Source of the DNA: Chionoecetes opilio
Lineage: Eukaryota; Arthropoda; Malacostraca; Decapoda; Majidae
Length of the DNA: 64,000 nt
Assembly (NCBI GenBank): GCA_016584305.1
Contig: JACEEZ010000047.1
Location: forward strand, 69,419 to 133,418
Reading direction: 5' to 3'
The notes under the pieces were generated by a model. The model was given only the letters and a program-made list of their open reading frames with translations. It had not been told where the DNA came from and ran no database searches. Position numbers and translations under genes: made by a program. Of the stretch, positions 37,029 through 47,344 are shown in pieces (position 1 is the first letter of the stretch; each line of letters starts with the position of its first letter).

Positions 37029-37494
37029 GTGTCATTTTGTGTCTTCATCTGTGTCATAATATGGCTATAAATGAACAAACTGCAAAAATAAAACAGTGGC
37101 GACGTTGGTAACGGGCTACACTAAGGTGAATTGGTTCTTCTTTCTGGTTCTAAGGTTCTTCAATCTCTTGTGTTTATGTTTAGTGTCCTCCCGCCGTTGT
37201 CGTCGCCGGAAATAAAAACGAGAAGGTAAATTTGAAACCGTCTATACTTGCAGATACAAAGCTTAAAACAACGCGGAAACAGGGTAGATTGATTATACAT
37301 TCATGATTATAAACTATTGTGTATCATCTTCAGTGACACATAAAAATCAGTAGTGATGCTATAATTCGTAATATATGCCGCCTGGCGACATGAGTGCAGG
37401 TGGCAACTATACTGTTATCTACGTTAGAGTCTAGATTGAGGCCAAACTCCCAGATCATTCTCCCTCATTCATCTTATACTGTTTCCACCCTTCT
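37029..37494. other. Spacer containing a short dispersed repeat
   Basis: 37352-37425 is shared with 9047-9117 near the 15-bp minisatellite. Otherwise nothing recognised. Confidence 0.4.
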
Positions 37495-37495
37495 T

Positions 37496-37587
<92 letters not shown>

Positions 37588-37606
37588 ATGTTTTCTCTCT
37601 CTCTCT
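37495..37606. repeat. (CT)n microsatellite
   Basis: Interrupted CT repeat; it is the inverted equivalent of the GA tract that follows promoter-like units 1 and 2. Confidence 0.95.
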
Positions 37607-37617
37607 ACAAATATATT

Positions 37618-37794
37618 ATTTAAATCAAGTCACGCACAATATCTGCCCACAAAAGTAGCAAGTTACCCGTAAGTATTGTGTGTGGGCGTCTGAGTATAAG
37701 CCCCTCCCACACCCCCGCTCTCACCGCGCGCTGATTGGTCCCAATTTCCCCTGATCCCGTATAGCAATAGACTTCGGCAATATGCTGCCCGGCC
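37618..37794 (-). repeat. Promoter-like repeat unit, copy 3 (inverted)
   Basis: Reverse complement of the unit at 35849-36035, with CCAAT, GC and TATA-like motifs all recognisable on the minus strand. Its upstream end forms the left arm of the perfect palindrome described next. Confidence 0.6.
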
Positions 37795-37839
37795 GCATAT
37801 TGCCGAAGTCTATTGCTATACGGGATCAGGGGAAATTGG
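37741..37839. repeat. 45-bp perfect palindrome with 9-bp spacer
   Basis: Left arm 37741-37785 and right arm 37795-37839 are exact reverse complements, separated by TGCCCGGCC. The pairing breaks on the outside after one further partial stretch. It arises from two promoter-like units placed head to head, the right one being cut at 37839 where LINE sequence begins. Confidence 0.92.
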
Positions 37840-38940
37840 CACCATTGCATGTGCATTGGCTGTGCCTTGTGATTCAGGATCGCAAATTTACCATGAGCGA
37901 AGAGGCTTACCAAAGCCCCTTGGTTTCCGATTAAAACCTATTATGGAGACGCTATCCTTCCCTGCTTTACGGATCTGCCAGCATAGACCTACAAGAGTCG
38001 GTCCATGGCTTCTCCCAGAAGTGTCCTTCTGCAAAAGCCTTTCGCTCTCAAAAGGCTCTTTACCTCCACAGGCTGAGCGTGTCCAGTTTTTAGACCACTA
38101 TTGCACACATCAGGGTTCTGTCCCTGTCTTTACTGATGGTTCCAAATCAGACGAAGGAGTTGGATACAGTGTCATATTCCCATCGTTTAACAAAGGTGTC
38201 AGCCTTCCAGGTGTTTCATCTGTTTTTACGGCTGAAATAAGTGCTATTTTATATGCTCTCATGGCTATTCTTACCCTTCCGGATGTCTCTTTTACAATTT
38301 TTTGTGATTCTTGTAGCGTTCTTCAATCACTATGTAATTTTAACTCTCCCCGTCCGCTGGTCAATGCCATCATGGAATGGCTATATCTGCTCAAGAGGCG
38401 AGGCCGGACGGTCAGCTTTTGTTGGATTCCAGCACATGTAGGTGTTGCCGGTAATGAGGAAGCTGATGCCTTGGCAAAAGCTGCAGCTAGAAGACCAGCT
38501 CTATCACATTTTGCAGTGCCGGCTACAGACCTACGCTCGGCAATCCATAGATCAGTTCACACCAGTTGGCAGGAACGATGGAATAATATAGGGCAAAATA
38601 AACTACGCACCATCCGCCAAAGTATCGAGGACTGGAGCTACTGCGGTCTCTCCCGGAGATGGGAGACTGCCTTGACACGATTGCGTATTGGTCACACTCT
38701 ATAATTATACACATGGATTCCTCATGGAGGGGGGCCACCCTCCTTACTGTGATGATTGATTGGTCCCCTTAACTGTGCGGCACTTGCTGGTCGAGTGTCC
38801 TAGTCTTGGGGTCCTACGTGAGCAATTTTTGTCCCGGTGTCGGGGGTCGGACGGTGCCTACCGTCTCTCCCTGGCATTGGGAGAGAGGTGTTTCTCTCCG
38901 GGACATAACTGTATAAATTGATGCTACAAGTACATATTAA
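37840..38940 (+). pseudogene. I-clade LINE ORF2 C-terminus with RNase H
   Basis: The open frame 37856-38704 (282 residues) encodes SQIYHERRGLPKPLGFRLKP and WLLPEVSFCKSLSL, then a complete RNase H domain. Catalytic candidates are D94 (VFTDGSKS), E127 (FTAEISAI), D151 (IFCDSCSV), H194 (IPAHVG) and D204 (NEEADALAKAA). LRIGHT marks the usual downstream block. A frameshift at about 38700 separates the final zinc-binding part (LLVECP, C/H residues, to about 38930). The 5' part of ORF2, with endonuclease and RT, is missing. RNase H after RT is a feature of I-group LINEs. The element starts at the edge of the palindrome, so its 5' junction is the rearrangement point. Confidence 0.85.
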
Positions 38941-39289
38941 TTTGAGGTCTTACCTATACGAAACCCATCGTCTATCTCATCCCGACACAATACCCCAACT
39001 AATCAACTAACTAGGATACTTATCGGTGGATAGTAGGGTTAGAATTGACTGTAGGCTTGATTAATACTGCATGTCTTGTTATCCGAAGTTGTCAACGTGA
39101 TCGAGGCCCCCCCGTGAAGGACAGAGACGGAGGGCGGAAGCGGTGTGCTTTGATATGGGCGTCAGGCGGGTTTTCATAACCCAGTTATCTTGGCGCGGCG
39201 GACATAATCACTTGTGTCGTATTTTAACACGTGTTATTGTTTTTTAACACTATGTGCAAAGAGTCTATATACAATTCTCTCATATATAC
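38941..39289. other. Spacer between the I-clade LINE and the inverted duplication
   Basis: Unique-looking sequence; no gene recognised. Confidence 0.4.
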
Positions 39290-39308
39290 AAATCCACGTA
39301 TATATTTA

Positions 39309-39310
39309 AT
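39309..39310. other. Empty site of the Helitron at 63765
   Basis: On the minus strand, CTCTTA|TTAAAT is continuous here. At 63764/63765 the same CTCTTA is followed by the Helitron start TCTATAATAATATAAGCG. The target is therefore the A|T dinucleotide expected for Helitrons. Confidence 0.85.
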
Positions 39311-39641
39311 AAGAGATGTTATCCTCACGGAGGTCTGGAAGTGTACTGACACCCCGGTGGGCGGCCAGGGACCGCTACAAAAACCCAGCCACGTGTACAA
39401 TTCCAGGTGGGTTGGATCTAATGGGCGGCGGCCAATCACCGGCTGCCCCAACCAAGGTGCAAATGCTTAATATTATTGGGAATGTTAATTTATATTATTC
39501 CAGTACTTATCATTTACTCAAATTACCTTAACTAATACCCACCACCACTACAACAATATATACACATCCCTACGTACCCCCTTTGATGAGCGGACAATAT
39601 CTCCCTTACAAGGGGGGGGTGAAACAAATCACCACTCTACC

Positions 39642-39645
39642 AATT
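39642..39645. other. Empty AATT target of the 880-bp element family
   Basis: Here AATT is single. In the right arm the same host sequence is split by the element at 59349-63425, with AATT on both sides (59345-59348 and 63426-63429). Confidence 0.85.
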
Positions 39646-39845
39646 ATTAAGAGGGTGGTTGGTGGATAATTTCCACACATACCTTTATTGAGAGGGCTGG
39701 CCTTCTCAACAAGTTATGATGTTATTAATATTCTCTTATTATTGCTTTTAATGTACTATTGTTCTGATATATATTTTGTTATTTTAAATATTTTGATTTT
39801 ATCTTAAAAAAAAAATTATATTACTTTTACTGTATCTTTTGTAAG

Positions 39846-40161
39846 ACCCCAGTCCCACCAAAACACGGACGTTCACGAATGCTACACGGACCCACACGGT
39901 TGTACACGGCGCTACACGGTAGACCCCGGATAAGCCTCCAACACGGACCATCACGGACCAAAAGTTAAGAGGCTTGCATGCAAGCCTCTTAAAAAATGTC
40001 TACACGGATCGCGAAGGATCTTGGGGGACCAGCACAGACCACCACGGTGGAACACAGTGCTCCTGCTCGCCACTACGGTGCCTACACGGTGGTTACAAGG
40101 ATCGACCGAAAAAAACGTCCGTGTTGATCCGTGTTTATCCGGGGTCCCAGTGGGACTGGGG
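39846..40161. mobile_element. MITE with ACCCCAGTCCCAC ends and CACGG repeats
   Basis: Ends ACCCCAGTCCCACC (39846-39859) and GTGGGACTGGGGT (40149-40161) are inverted over 13 bp. The interior contains more than ten (T)ACACGG / CACGGA motifs and a perfect 28-bp palindrome at 39965-39992 centred on TTGCATGCAA. A noisy inverted copy lies at 58760-59115 in the other arm. No coding capacity. Target duplication is unclear (TAAG on the left, ATAAG on the right). Confidence 0.72.
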
Positions 40162-40264
40162 TATAAGCAGACGACAATAACCCGGCAGTTGCGGCGCCTT
40201 AAAACTATAATATCTATCTATCTATCTATGTTATTTATTTATTTATATATTTCGTTTTCTGAGA

Positions 40265-40402
40265 AATAAATGAGTTTTAAAAGGAGCCTAGACAATTTCA
40301 TGGATGGGGATGAAAGATGGATGTAGGTAGAGTTAAGTAACAGGAACTATCACTTGTAGGTCTCACGACCTCTTGTAGCTTTCTTATTTTCTTATGTTCT
40401 TA
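40265..40402 (+). mobile_element. LINE 3' tail (family of 1930-2104)
   Basis: Shares 'ttcatggatggggatga', the 'aagtaacaggaac' block, 'cctcttgtagc' and the terminal 'cttatgttctta' with the LINE at 1330-2104. Its inverted counterpart in the other arm is at 58560-58670. Confidence 0.78.
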
Positions 40403-40545
40403 AGTCTCCCTGCAAACCATTTATATCAGACTGTGATCTAATAATACTACCTATCTTAGTATCATCAGCAAACATACTGATATCTCTGTTAATCCCACTA
40501 TCTAGTCGTTGATGTAAACAAAAAATAGTAAGTCTGTTGTCTTTT
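40403..40545 (-). pseudogene. LINE RT fragment with FADDTKIG box, opposite to the adjacent tail
   Basis: On the minus strand the sequence reads FVYIND, GINRDISMFADDTKIG and SDINGLQGDLKN, the catalytic motif-C neighbourhood of a LINE reverse transcriptase. It abuts the plus-strand 3' tail directly. The same arrangement is kept in the other arm (58430-58560), so it predates the duplication. Confidence 0.75.
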
Positions 40546-41444
40546 CGTAATCTCATTTATTCGGCCGTAGATACTCTCGGTCGATTGAGCTCTGTTTCAT
40601 TATTTGTACATTTTTTCTCACCTTCACTGTTTTTATTAAGTATACATTCTGCGTCTTATTACATAATAATGTGAATATAAGCTCACCATAGAGTGATATA
40701 TACCTAGCGAGCGAGTCCCGTATCCAGCTGTATCGTGATGAGTGACGCCCGCAGCCTATTGCGGCGACCATCTGGTTTCACAGCCCTTATTATATTCCCA
40801 ACCAGTGTTCTGACACCACCTTTTGATATTGAAATACAACTAGGGCCACCATCCTTCTCCTGCATCATTCTGCATATATTAGCATAAATCTGCAACAATA
40901 ATATCAATTATACGAAAATGACGGCTAAATAAAGTAGCGCATAAATATTTTCTCACAATTTTTCTTTCAGCTCTTTAGTTAGTCCTCAGCTACTTTTCAT
41001 TGTATACTATTATTTTAAACACGGTCTCTGAATCTACACGCTTTCCTGATTATGTTGGTATATAATACTGCCCGATGTGAAAATATCTAGAGCAGCAGTA
41101 GAGCATGGTACCTGGGGTACCTGTACCACCAGGGGTACGAAACCTTACACCTCCGGGTACGAGACATGCTGAACAATAATTTAACATGATATTTATAAGG
41201 GAGCTGGAATTATATATTTATAATTATGTTGTCTGTCAACAATAATTGTCTTAACCACTTGGAGTCCAACGGTTTATCCTTAAATCATACTACAATAACT
41301 TGTCAAATATATTTGTTAGTTACCGTCATAATGTCGTTTTCTTTTTTTACCGTTTCGTACATAGTTATAAACTCGTGTAGTACGTGTTTTTCAGGGCCGA
41401 GTCTTACATGTCGAACATGATCAATCGGGAAAAAATACCCGATT

Positions 41445-41800
41445 TCATGATGTTATTTATTTACTTAACGCTAATTTATGCATGCTGCTATTTCATTTAC
41501 CAGAAAACGAAATATATCAATGGAAAGCTAATGAAATTCCGCTTCTATCGATATTCTCCATGTAAAAAGTTTTCTCGCAAAATATTTAATGGCGAAGTGT
41601 TTAAATGAATGCATATTTCTTGAGTCTCATAATGGCATTTCTTTAGTGTTTTTTACTGTTTTTTATTTGATAATATTATAGAACAAAGCATTTCCGAAGA
41701 TAACAGTGTATCTTTTATACTGATAAACATATATTTGGTAGGGGAAAGTTACCGTAAGCTGGCAAACATGAGCGGCAACTGGAGTTTGTTGGTCTTAGAG
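41445..41800 (+). repeat. Dispersed repeat, uninterrupted copy
   Basis: Collinear with 14147-15390 (which has two insertions) and, inverted, with 54890-55240. It serves as the empty-site reference for the SINE and the CCTCCGCC-ended element. Confidence 0.7.
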
Positions 41801-41802
41801 AG

Positions 41803-41831
41803 TGAGAGGAGAGAGAGAGAGAGAGAAAAAA

Positions 41832-41901
<70 letters not shown>

Positions 41902-41908
41902 AGAGAGG
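41803..41908. repeat. (GA)n microsatellite
   Basis: GA repeat with an A15 interruption; the inverted equivalent is the long CT tract at 54605-54885. Confidence 0.95.
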
Positions 41909-42131
41909 GAGATTGATTGATTGATTGATTTATTAGCCTTTTTTTTTCTTTTTTTCAGATATCACAATTATCATACATACATATAATGATCACAAGCCCT
42001 GGTCCATTGAGCCGAAGCTCTTGTATTGACTTAATGCTTAAACATGTATGTGTGGGCAGACGTAGCTTCTCGTAAGGCCTAATATATGAACACTTAACAA
42101 ACAACGGAAAAAACCCAACTATATGTACATA

Positions 42132-42637
42132 CTAGCCGCAAAGCCGCCCTCCGGGCGGACTTTTTGGCTAGATCCTGCGGAGGGCTATCGGTGGGCCTAC
42201 TCTCCAGATAGCCCCTTCTAACTTTTCTGAAATCATGGATGTAGAAATGTATGTATTAACGCCAACCCATTCACATCACCCCCAACCCCATTCACTCACC
42301 CATTACCCATCAACCCCCACCCATTCACTCACCCATTACCCATCACCCCCCACCCATTACCCATCACCCCCCACCTATTTCCTCACCCATCACCCCCCAC
42401 CCATTCACTCACCCATCACCCCACACCCATTACCCATCACCCCATCACCCTACATCAAGGTTTCCTCAATTTTCGCAACACACTTATTTTTCACAATACT
42501 TGCTAATAGGCTGCTAAAAATAAAAATAAAAAAAGTGATCGGATCATCCCCAAAATGGCCTTAAAACCTTCCCCTGGTCAACCTGGTTCCAAAACTGTGC
42601 CATATGGTGGAATTGCGCCACGGGGGGCGGAACCTAT

Positions 42638-42708
<71 letters not shown>

Positions 42709-42739
42709 ACATACACATTTTCGCTTATATTATTATAGA
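42132..42739 (-). mobile_element. Non-autonomous Helitron, 608 bp
   Basis: Minus strand. The 5' end is TCTATAATAATATAAGCG (from 42739) and the 3' end is GCGGCTAG (to 42132). A GC-rich hairpin GTCCGCCCGGAGGGCGG sits about a dozen bases before CTAG. Host bases A (42740) and T (42131) flank it with no duplication. These are the four Helitron hallmarks. Internally it carries a CA/GT tract and a degenerate GGGTGATGGGTGAGTGAAT minisatellite. It has no Rep/helicase coding. Copies: 53091-53765, 53914-54556, 63765 to the window end and the fragment at 36962. Confidence 0.85.
42640..42703. repeat. (CA)n microsatellite inside the Helitron
   Basis: About 64 bp of perfect CA, expanded from the GTGTGTCTG segment near the Helitron 5' end. 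Confidence 0.95.
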
Positions 42740-42782
42740 TATACGTACATAAACATAGTTTTGCATGATTATCATTAATCAT

Positions 42783-42877
42783 TACATAACTAAAACAAAA
42801 ACAAAAACAAAATAATAATTATAGCAGTAAAAATAAAAATAGTAATAATAATAATAATGATATTATTGAAATAATAA

Positions 42878-42909
<32 letters not shown>

Positions 42910-43140
42910 ATAATAATAATAACAATAATAATAATAATAATAATATTAGTAAAACTAATAATAACAATTAGTCATCAATGATGGTAACAATGTTAATAAT
43001 AATGATAAAAGTAATAATAAAGATAATAATAATGATAACAATTAACAGTAATAAAAATGATAATAGAATAGCAATAATAATTATGATAATAATAATAAAG
43101 ATGATAATAACAATAATGATGGGAATAATAATGGCTGTGA
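42783..43140. repeat. (ATA)n-rich simple sequence
   Basis: Degenerate AATAAT/GATAAT repeat with no gene; the inverted copy is split between 50230-50315 and 52790-53090. Confidence 0.85.
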
Positions 43141-43184
43141 AATTGCAAATTTAGAATATGAATAATTAAAAACTATTAGGAGAG

Positions 43185-43189
43185 AGGGA

Positions 43190-43282
<93 letters not shown>
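43185..43282. repeat. (GA)n microsatellite
   Basis: Uninterrupted GA of about 95 bp; the counterpart is the CT tract at 50061-50182. Confidence 0.96.
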
Positions 43283-43284
<2 letters not shown>

Positions 43285-43988
43285 GGTGAGGTCATATGTC
43301 CCTACGGGGGGGATGAGTCAATCAGTGAGGTCAACACTGAAGATATATAGGCCCGTACCGAGAGTTGAAGGCGGTATAGCGACGAACAGTGAGGTAGCGA
43401 CGAACGGGAAACCTTCGATTTGTTACCGAGAATCGCCAGTTGAGGTTGGTTGAGGTTTCACGCTTGCGGCAATGTATTGGTAACAGTGTTGCTTCAAACT
43501 GCGTAGCCAGCCGTACGACTAAAATAGTGTATAATGCGAATTTGCCCTTATACTCATCAAAAACATCAACAGAAACGTTGCGATCGGCTATGAAGTTGAT
43601 GAAATATATATTTAATGAAGTTAATTAACAGTAGAGGCGTGTATACGTAAGTTTCTCTACCGCTCATGTGAACATATGCGGTAAGAGAACCGTCCTGGCG
43701 GGTTCTGGCAGCGACCTTCATGATGGCGACGGCTGAAGCCGCTACCCACCCCTCTATCCTGAACCTCCTTCATTATTGTCACTAAAATCACTTATTGCCG
43801 CATATGTAATACCCACTGAGCTCTATAATAACTGGAGGGGCTATCTTCTGTCAGCGCCGCGTAGTTTGTTGTGTCGCCACCAGGGCGGCGCTCTCGCACT
43901 TGACGGCCATCTCGAGACACCACTCAGCCGCGGAAGTTGAACTGCTGCCCTGTGTTTACTGGAAATTATTTTTTGAATTACAATCAAG

Positions 43989-44065
43989 ATGGTGCATTGT
44001 GCAGCCTACGGTTGCAAAAATGGGCACAAGAATACTTCAAGAAAAATTGGGATAACGTTTCACAG
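43989..44065 (+). CDS. THAP-domain first coding exon (partial gene)
   Basis: ATG at 43989 opens MVHCAAYGCKNGHKNTSRK, followed by IGITFH, then a consensus donor CAG|GTAAGC at 44065/44066. This is the start of a C2CH THAP zinc finger: Cys4 and Cys9 are the first two zinc ligands, in the usual M-x-x-C-x-A-Y-G-C-K-N form, and 'FH' closes the first block. The exon ends after the second base of the next codon (phase 2). As I recall, THAP1 in vertebrates also has a phase-2 intron right after FH, which supports the call. The second exon, with the other Cys and His ligands and the AVPTIF-like end, was not found downstream before the right terminal repeat at 45062, so the gene is truncated. THAP domains bind DNA; in P-like transposases they recognise the element's ends. 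Confidence 0.82.
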
Positions 44066-44713
44066 GTAAGCAAAGCACACTTAGTCCTATTTATCCCGCA
44101 TATTGAGGAGTCGTAAATATATCTTGTTTCAGTAGATACACTGTTTCTGTCAACATGTTTGATATTGTCAGCATGTTACAGTGATATATCGGATACATAA
44201 GTGCAGTGACCATATATATTTAAAAATCATGACTTCACTACTCATATATATGCCATATTTTGCTCGCTATTAATAATTGATGTTTAGCGGTAGGTATACT
44301 GCTTCTGTCAACATGTCGTATGTTTTAAATATATGACATGGATGCATATATGCAATATCTATATACACTGAAGCGTTTCAACCTAGTCTATATGTCAAAT
44401 TAACCTGGCAAGGGATAAATAAAGTCCACGGATCAGTGTAATATGCTAGTCTTAGGACGTAACTAGAGATGCTTGAATTTGTTTCCATATAAAGCTGAAA
44501 TACATCAGGTTACTTCATCACACCAGCGTATGACTGTCACATACTTCGTTCTTTAGGTGGAAATTTTTCACAACGTATGAAAATATTGTGAACATTTATA
44601 GTCAGCACGATTATGTCGATCAATGCCTAATTATCATTTCTCCATATAAATTGCTACTTAAGTTATTTTCGCTACCGATAATGTGAATTTTCGATATGTA
44701 GCTTGGTTTTAAC

Positions 44714-44816
<103 letters not shown>

Positions 44817-45358
44817 AAAAATTACTTCGATCAATACGACGCAATATTCTGACTACAAATACCTCAAAATGGTAATATTTCGAAGCAGGTATTGTATAGT
44901 AATATTTCATTTATCTTTATTAATAAGGATATACACATATAATTGTTAAAGGAGGAAGAAAAAGCAAGCTGATTGCAGCATTAAGGCTTTGAGACTATTG
45001 TGCGGTGCGCCGGTGGTGTTTCAATATGGCTGCCCGAAGTCACGCGCTCCGAGAGGAGAGCGCCCCTCCAGTTCATATAGAGCTCAGTGGTAATACCTAA
45101 TAATCTTATACTTATACTTAAATACATATTGGCAAGAAATTTTTTAACATATCTCTTAATCCCTCCAGATTAGGAATGTAATAAAAATTCATCGAAGGTT
45201 GAGTGAAGACACGGGAATACCGGTGTCTCCAACCTTGACCGCCAACCGCGTCCCTGCTCTTCGTTCCAAAATTACAGGGTTTTTTATCCGTCTTATGGTA
45301 AGCGAAGGTCTGCCGTTCGCCGTTCTACCGCCTACCGTCATGACTCTCGGTACGGGCC

Positions 45359-45454
45359 ATAAAGTTTTCGTTAATGGCACGCCAGAATAAAAATCTTCCT
45401 TTTAGATCACTATTACTATTATTAATAATTTATACATATGTTGGAAGAGAGGAG

Positions 45455-45527
<73 letters not shown>

Positions 45528-45620
45528 GGAAGGAAAGAGAGAGAAGGAGAGAGGGAAGAGGAGAGAGAGAGAGAAGAGAGAGAGAGAGAGGAGAGAGGAG
45601 AGAGAGAGAGGGAGAGAAAT

Positions 45621-45664
<44 letters not shown>

Positions 45665-45958
45665 ACCATGTGGTGAGGTCAAATGTCACTACAGGGGGAT
45701 GAGTCAATCAGAATATATGAGTTTCCCATCCCTCTGTGGATGAGAGAGAACTCAAGAGTGGGCGGAGCCAAGCGGCTGGAGGAGGTGCCAATGCGGGAGG
45801 CTGGAGCGGCCTGCCGAAAAGGCGAGCGTATTGTTAATATGCTACCGGGACGATGGAGGTGTAGTTCAGGTGTAGTTCCTCACACCTGAAGCGGTCGGGC
45901 GCGTGCTTATGCTCTTGATGTTGTTGTTTAGGGCTGCAAGGATCCGTTGAGGAACTCT
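45359..45958 (+). repeat. Inner left arm, including a GA tract
   Basis: Matches 49995-49560 in reverse with very few differences outside the GA length (45443-45661 here, about 22 bp at 49885-49906 there). No gene; the sequence 45720-45890 is GC-rich. Confidence 0.85.
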
Positions 45959-45959
45959 A

Positions 45960-46250
45960 AGGCCCGGTTCACACTTCACGTTTTTGCTGTCCGTAGTCTA
46001 CATGCGTCTTATCATCAGTGACTCACAGTACGTCACAGTGACGTCACTCCCTGCCTGTGTAGTCTGAACCATGTGGAGCAGTGATGACGTCACTGACCTT
46101 GATAGACGCGCATCCCAGCTCACATTATTCGGAGCTCCCAATTCTTTCTCCGCGGGCTGCGGGAGTGACGGGGTGACGTCACTGTTACGTCACTGATCAC
46201 CACGCCCACGTAGACACGGACAGCAAAAACGTGTAGTGTGAATCCCGCCT
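45960..46250. mobile_element. 291-bp MITE with ~40-bp inverted ends and three TGACGTCA sites
   Basis: The left end AGGCCCGGTTCACACTTCAC continues as GTTTTTGCTGTCCGT; the right end reversed is AGGCGGGATTCACACTACAC plus GTTTTTGCTGTCCGT. About 36 of 41 positions agree. The empty site is visible in the tandem unit (about 47748-47755, TTCTAAGAGGCC). A different copy, keeping only this end, lies at 49332-49580. Three perfect palindromic TGACGTCA motifs (46039-46046, 46085-46092, 46174-46181) and further ACGTCA half-sites are present. The 'GGC...TTCACAC' end type recalls Harbinger/ISL2EU MITEs. Confidence 0.75.
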
Positions 46251-46450
46251 CAGAGGCCTAGTGATGTCCTATATCCTCTTCCTGATGATGATATCACAGG
46301 CGTGGTAGTTGTAAAGTCTTCAGCACAGGGCTGAACACATGGGTCTGTTGGCTCAGCACTGGCCAGCAGCACTGGAACAAAAGGAACTCAATTAATAAGG
46401 TATTTTAATATTATCATAACCATGAATATGTACAACCTACAAAGAGAAGA

Positions 46451-46825
46451 CTACGACGATGAAAAAATTTCGAGTTGTTTTGGGCGAAATTGATATTCCA
46501 GGTGCTATATTTCCGTGCTCGCTGACAACATAGAAAAGACCTGAGGTGATGGTTGATGTGCAGAGGCTTCTAAACCAGGAAAACAGTCACAGCAGAGTCT
46601 CATTAAGAAGTAAGCAAGTGGTAGGGACACATTACGTACCTACCAGTTGCTTACCTTTTGACGAGGCTCTGTTATGACTCTGTTTTCTTGCTTTAGAAGC
46701 CTCTGCACATCAGCCATTACCTCAGGTTTTCTCTATAGTGTTGTCAGCAAGAACAGAGCACAGTAATATAGCACCTGGAATATCAATTTCGCGCAAAATA
46801 ACTCGAAATTCTTCCATCGCTGTAG
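46451..46825. repeat. Foldback with ~180-bp arms in tandem unit 1
   Basis: Left arm 46451-46626 and right arm 46637-46825 are inverted copies of about 85% identity around the 10-bp loop ACACATTACG. Shared blocks are ATATTCCAGGTGCTATAT, GATGTGCAGAGGCTTCTAAA and the (G)TAAGCAA ... GGTAG end. Confidence 0.85.
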
Positions 46826-46955
46826 TTTTCCCTTCGTAGGTCCATCCGCGGCGACCCCGCCTTATCCCCACAATGCACCGATGTAAACAAACCGTGACGT
46901 AGTTATGTCTGGGACCCATTGTAGGAAAACAAGCGTGCCCTACCCCTTCCCGCAT
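46640..46955 (-). pseudogene. Exon-like segment, unknown protein (unit 1)
   Basis: The minus-strand frame 46955-46722 (77 codons) ends with MEEFRVILREIDIPGAILLC and SVLADNTIEK. After one frameshift the similarity of composition continues as PEVMADVQRLLKQENRV and ITEPRQK, directly followed by a donor-like GTAAGC. The left arm of the foldback encodes a diverged version of the same words (EIDIPGAIFPC, MVDVQRLLNQEN) on the plus strand. I infer a captured exon. I do not recognise the family. Confidence 0.4.
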
Positions 46956-47319
46956 TCGCCAGCCTCCGAGTGGTCCGCTCTGCCCCGCTCTGCCGGGAGG
47001 ATTATTACCCTAACTGAACATAACCTAACCTCCTAACGTGAGGGCTCTTCCCCTCTCGACCCCCCGGCAGGATTATTAACCTAACCGAACCTTAACCTGA
47101 CCTCCTTAAGGGTTAAGGGGCCTGATTGTGTGTCTGTATGCAGTATTACACAATTATATAATTTCTACAATATGTATATAAGTTTTGAAGGTTACGCGGA
47201 AGTGGATTAATACTGCACAGTATACTGAGCAAAAAATAATATAGAAAACGTAAGTGGTAACAGCGGTAGCAGCCGCGGAGTTCTCGTTCATCATAACCAC
47301 CGTGGCAAATTAAAAATAA

Positions 47320-47344
47320 CATGGGGGGGCGAAACCCCCCCATG
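47320..47344. repeat. Perfect 10-bp GC hairpin
   Basis: CATGGGGGGG, loop CGAAA, CCCCCCCATG. The identical hairpin lies in unit 2 at 48821-48845. Confidence 0.8.

Noticed and set aside
42235..42564. His/Pro/Thr-rich protein (also 54083-54608)
   Set aside because: Translation of the GTGATGGG-type minisatellite inside Helitron copies.
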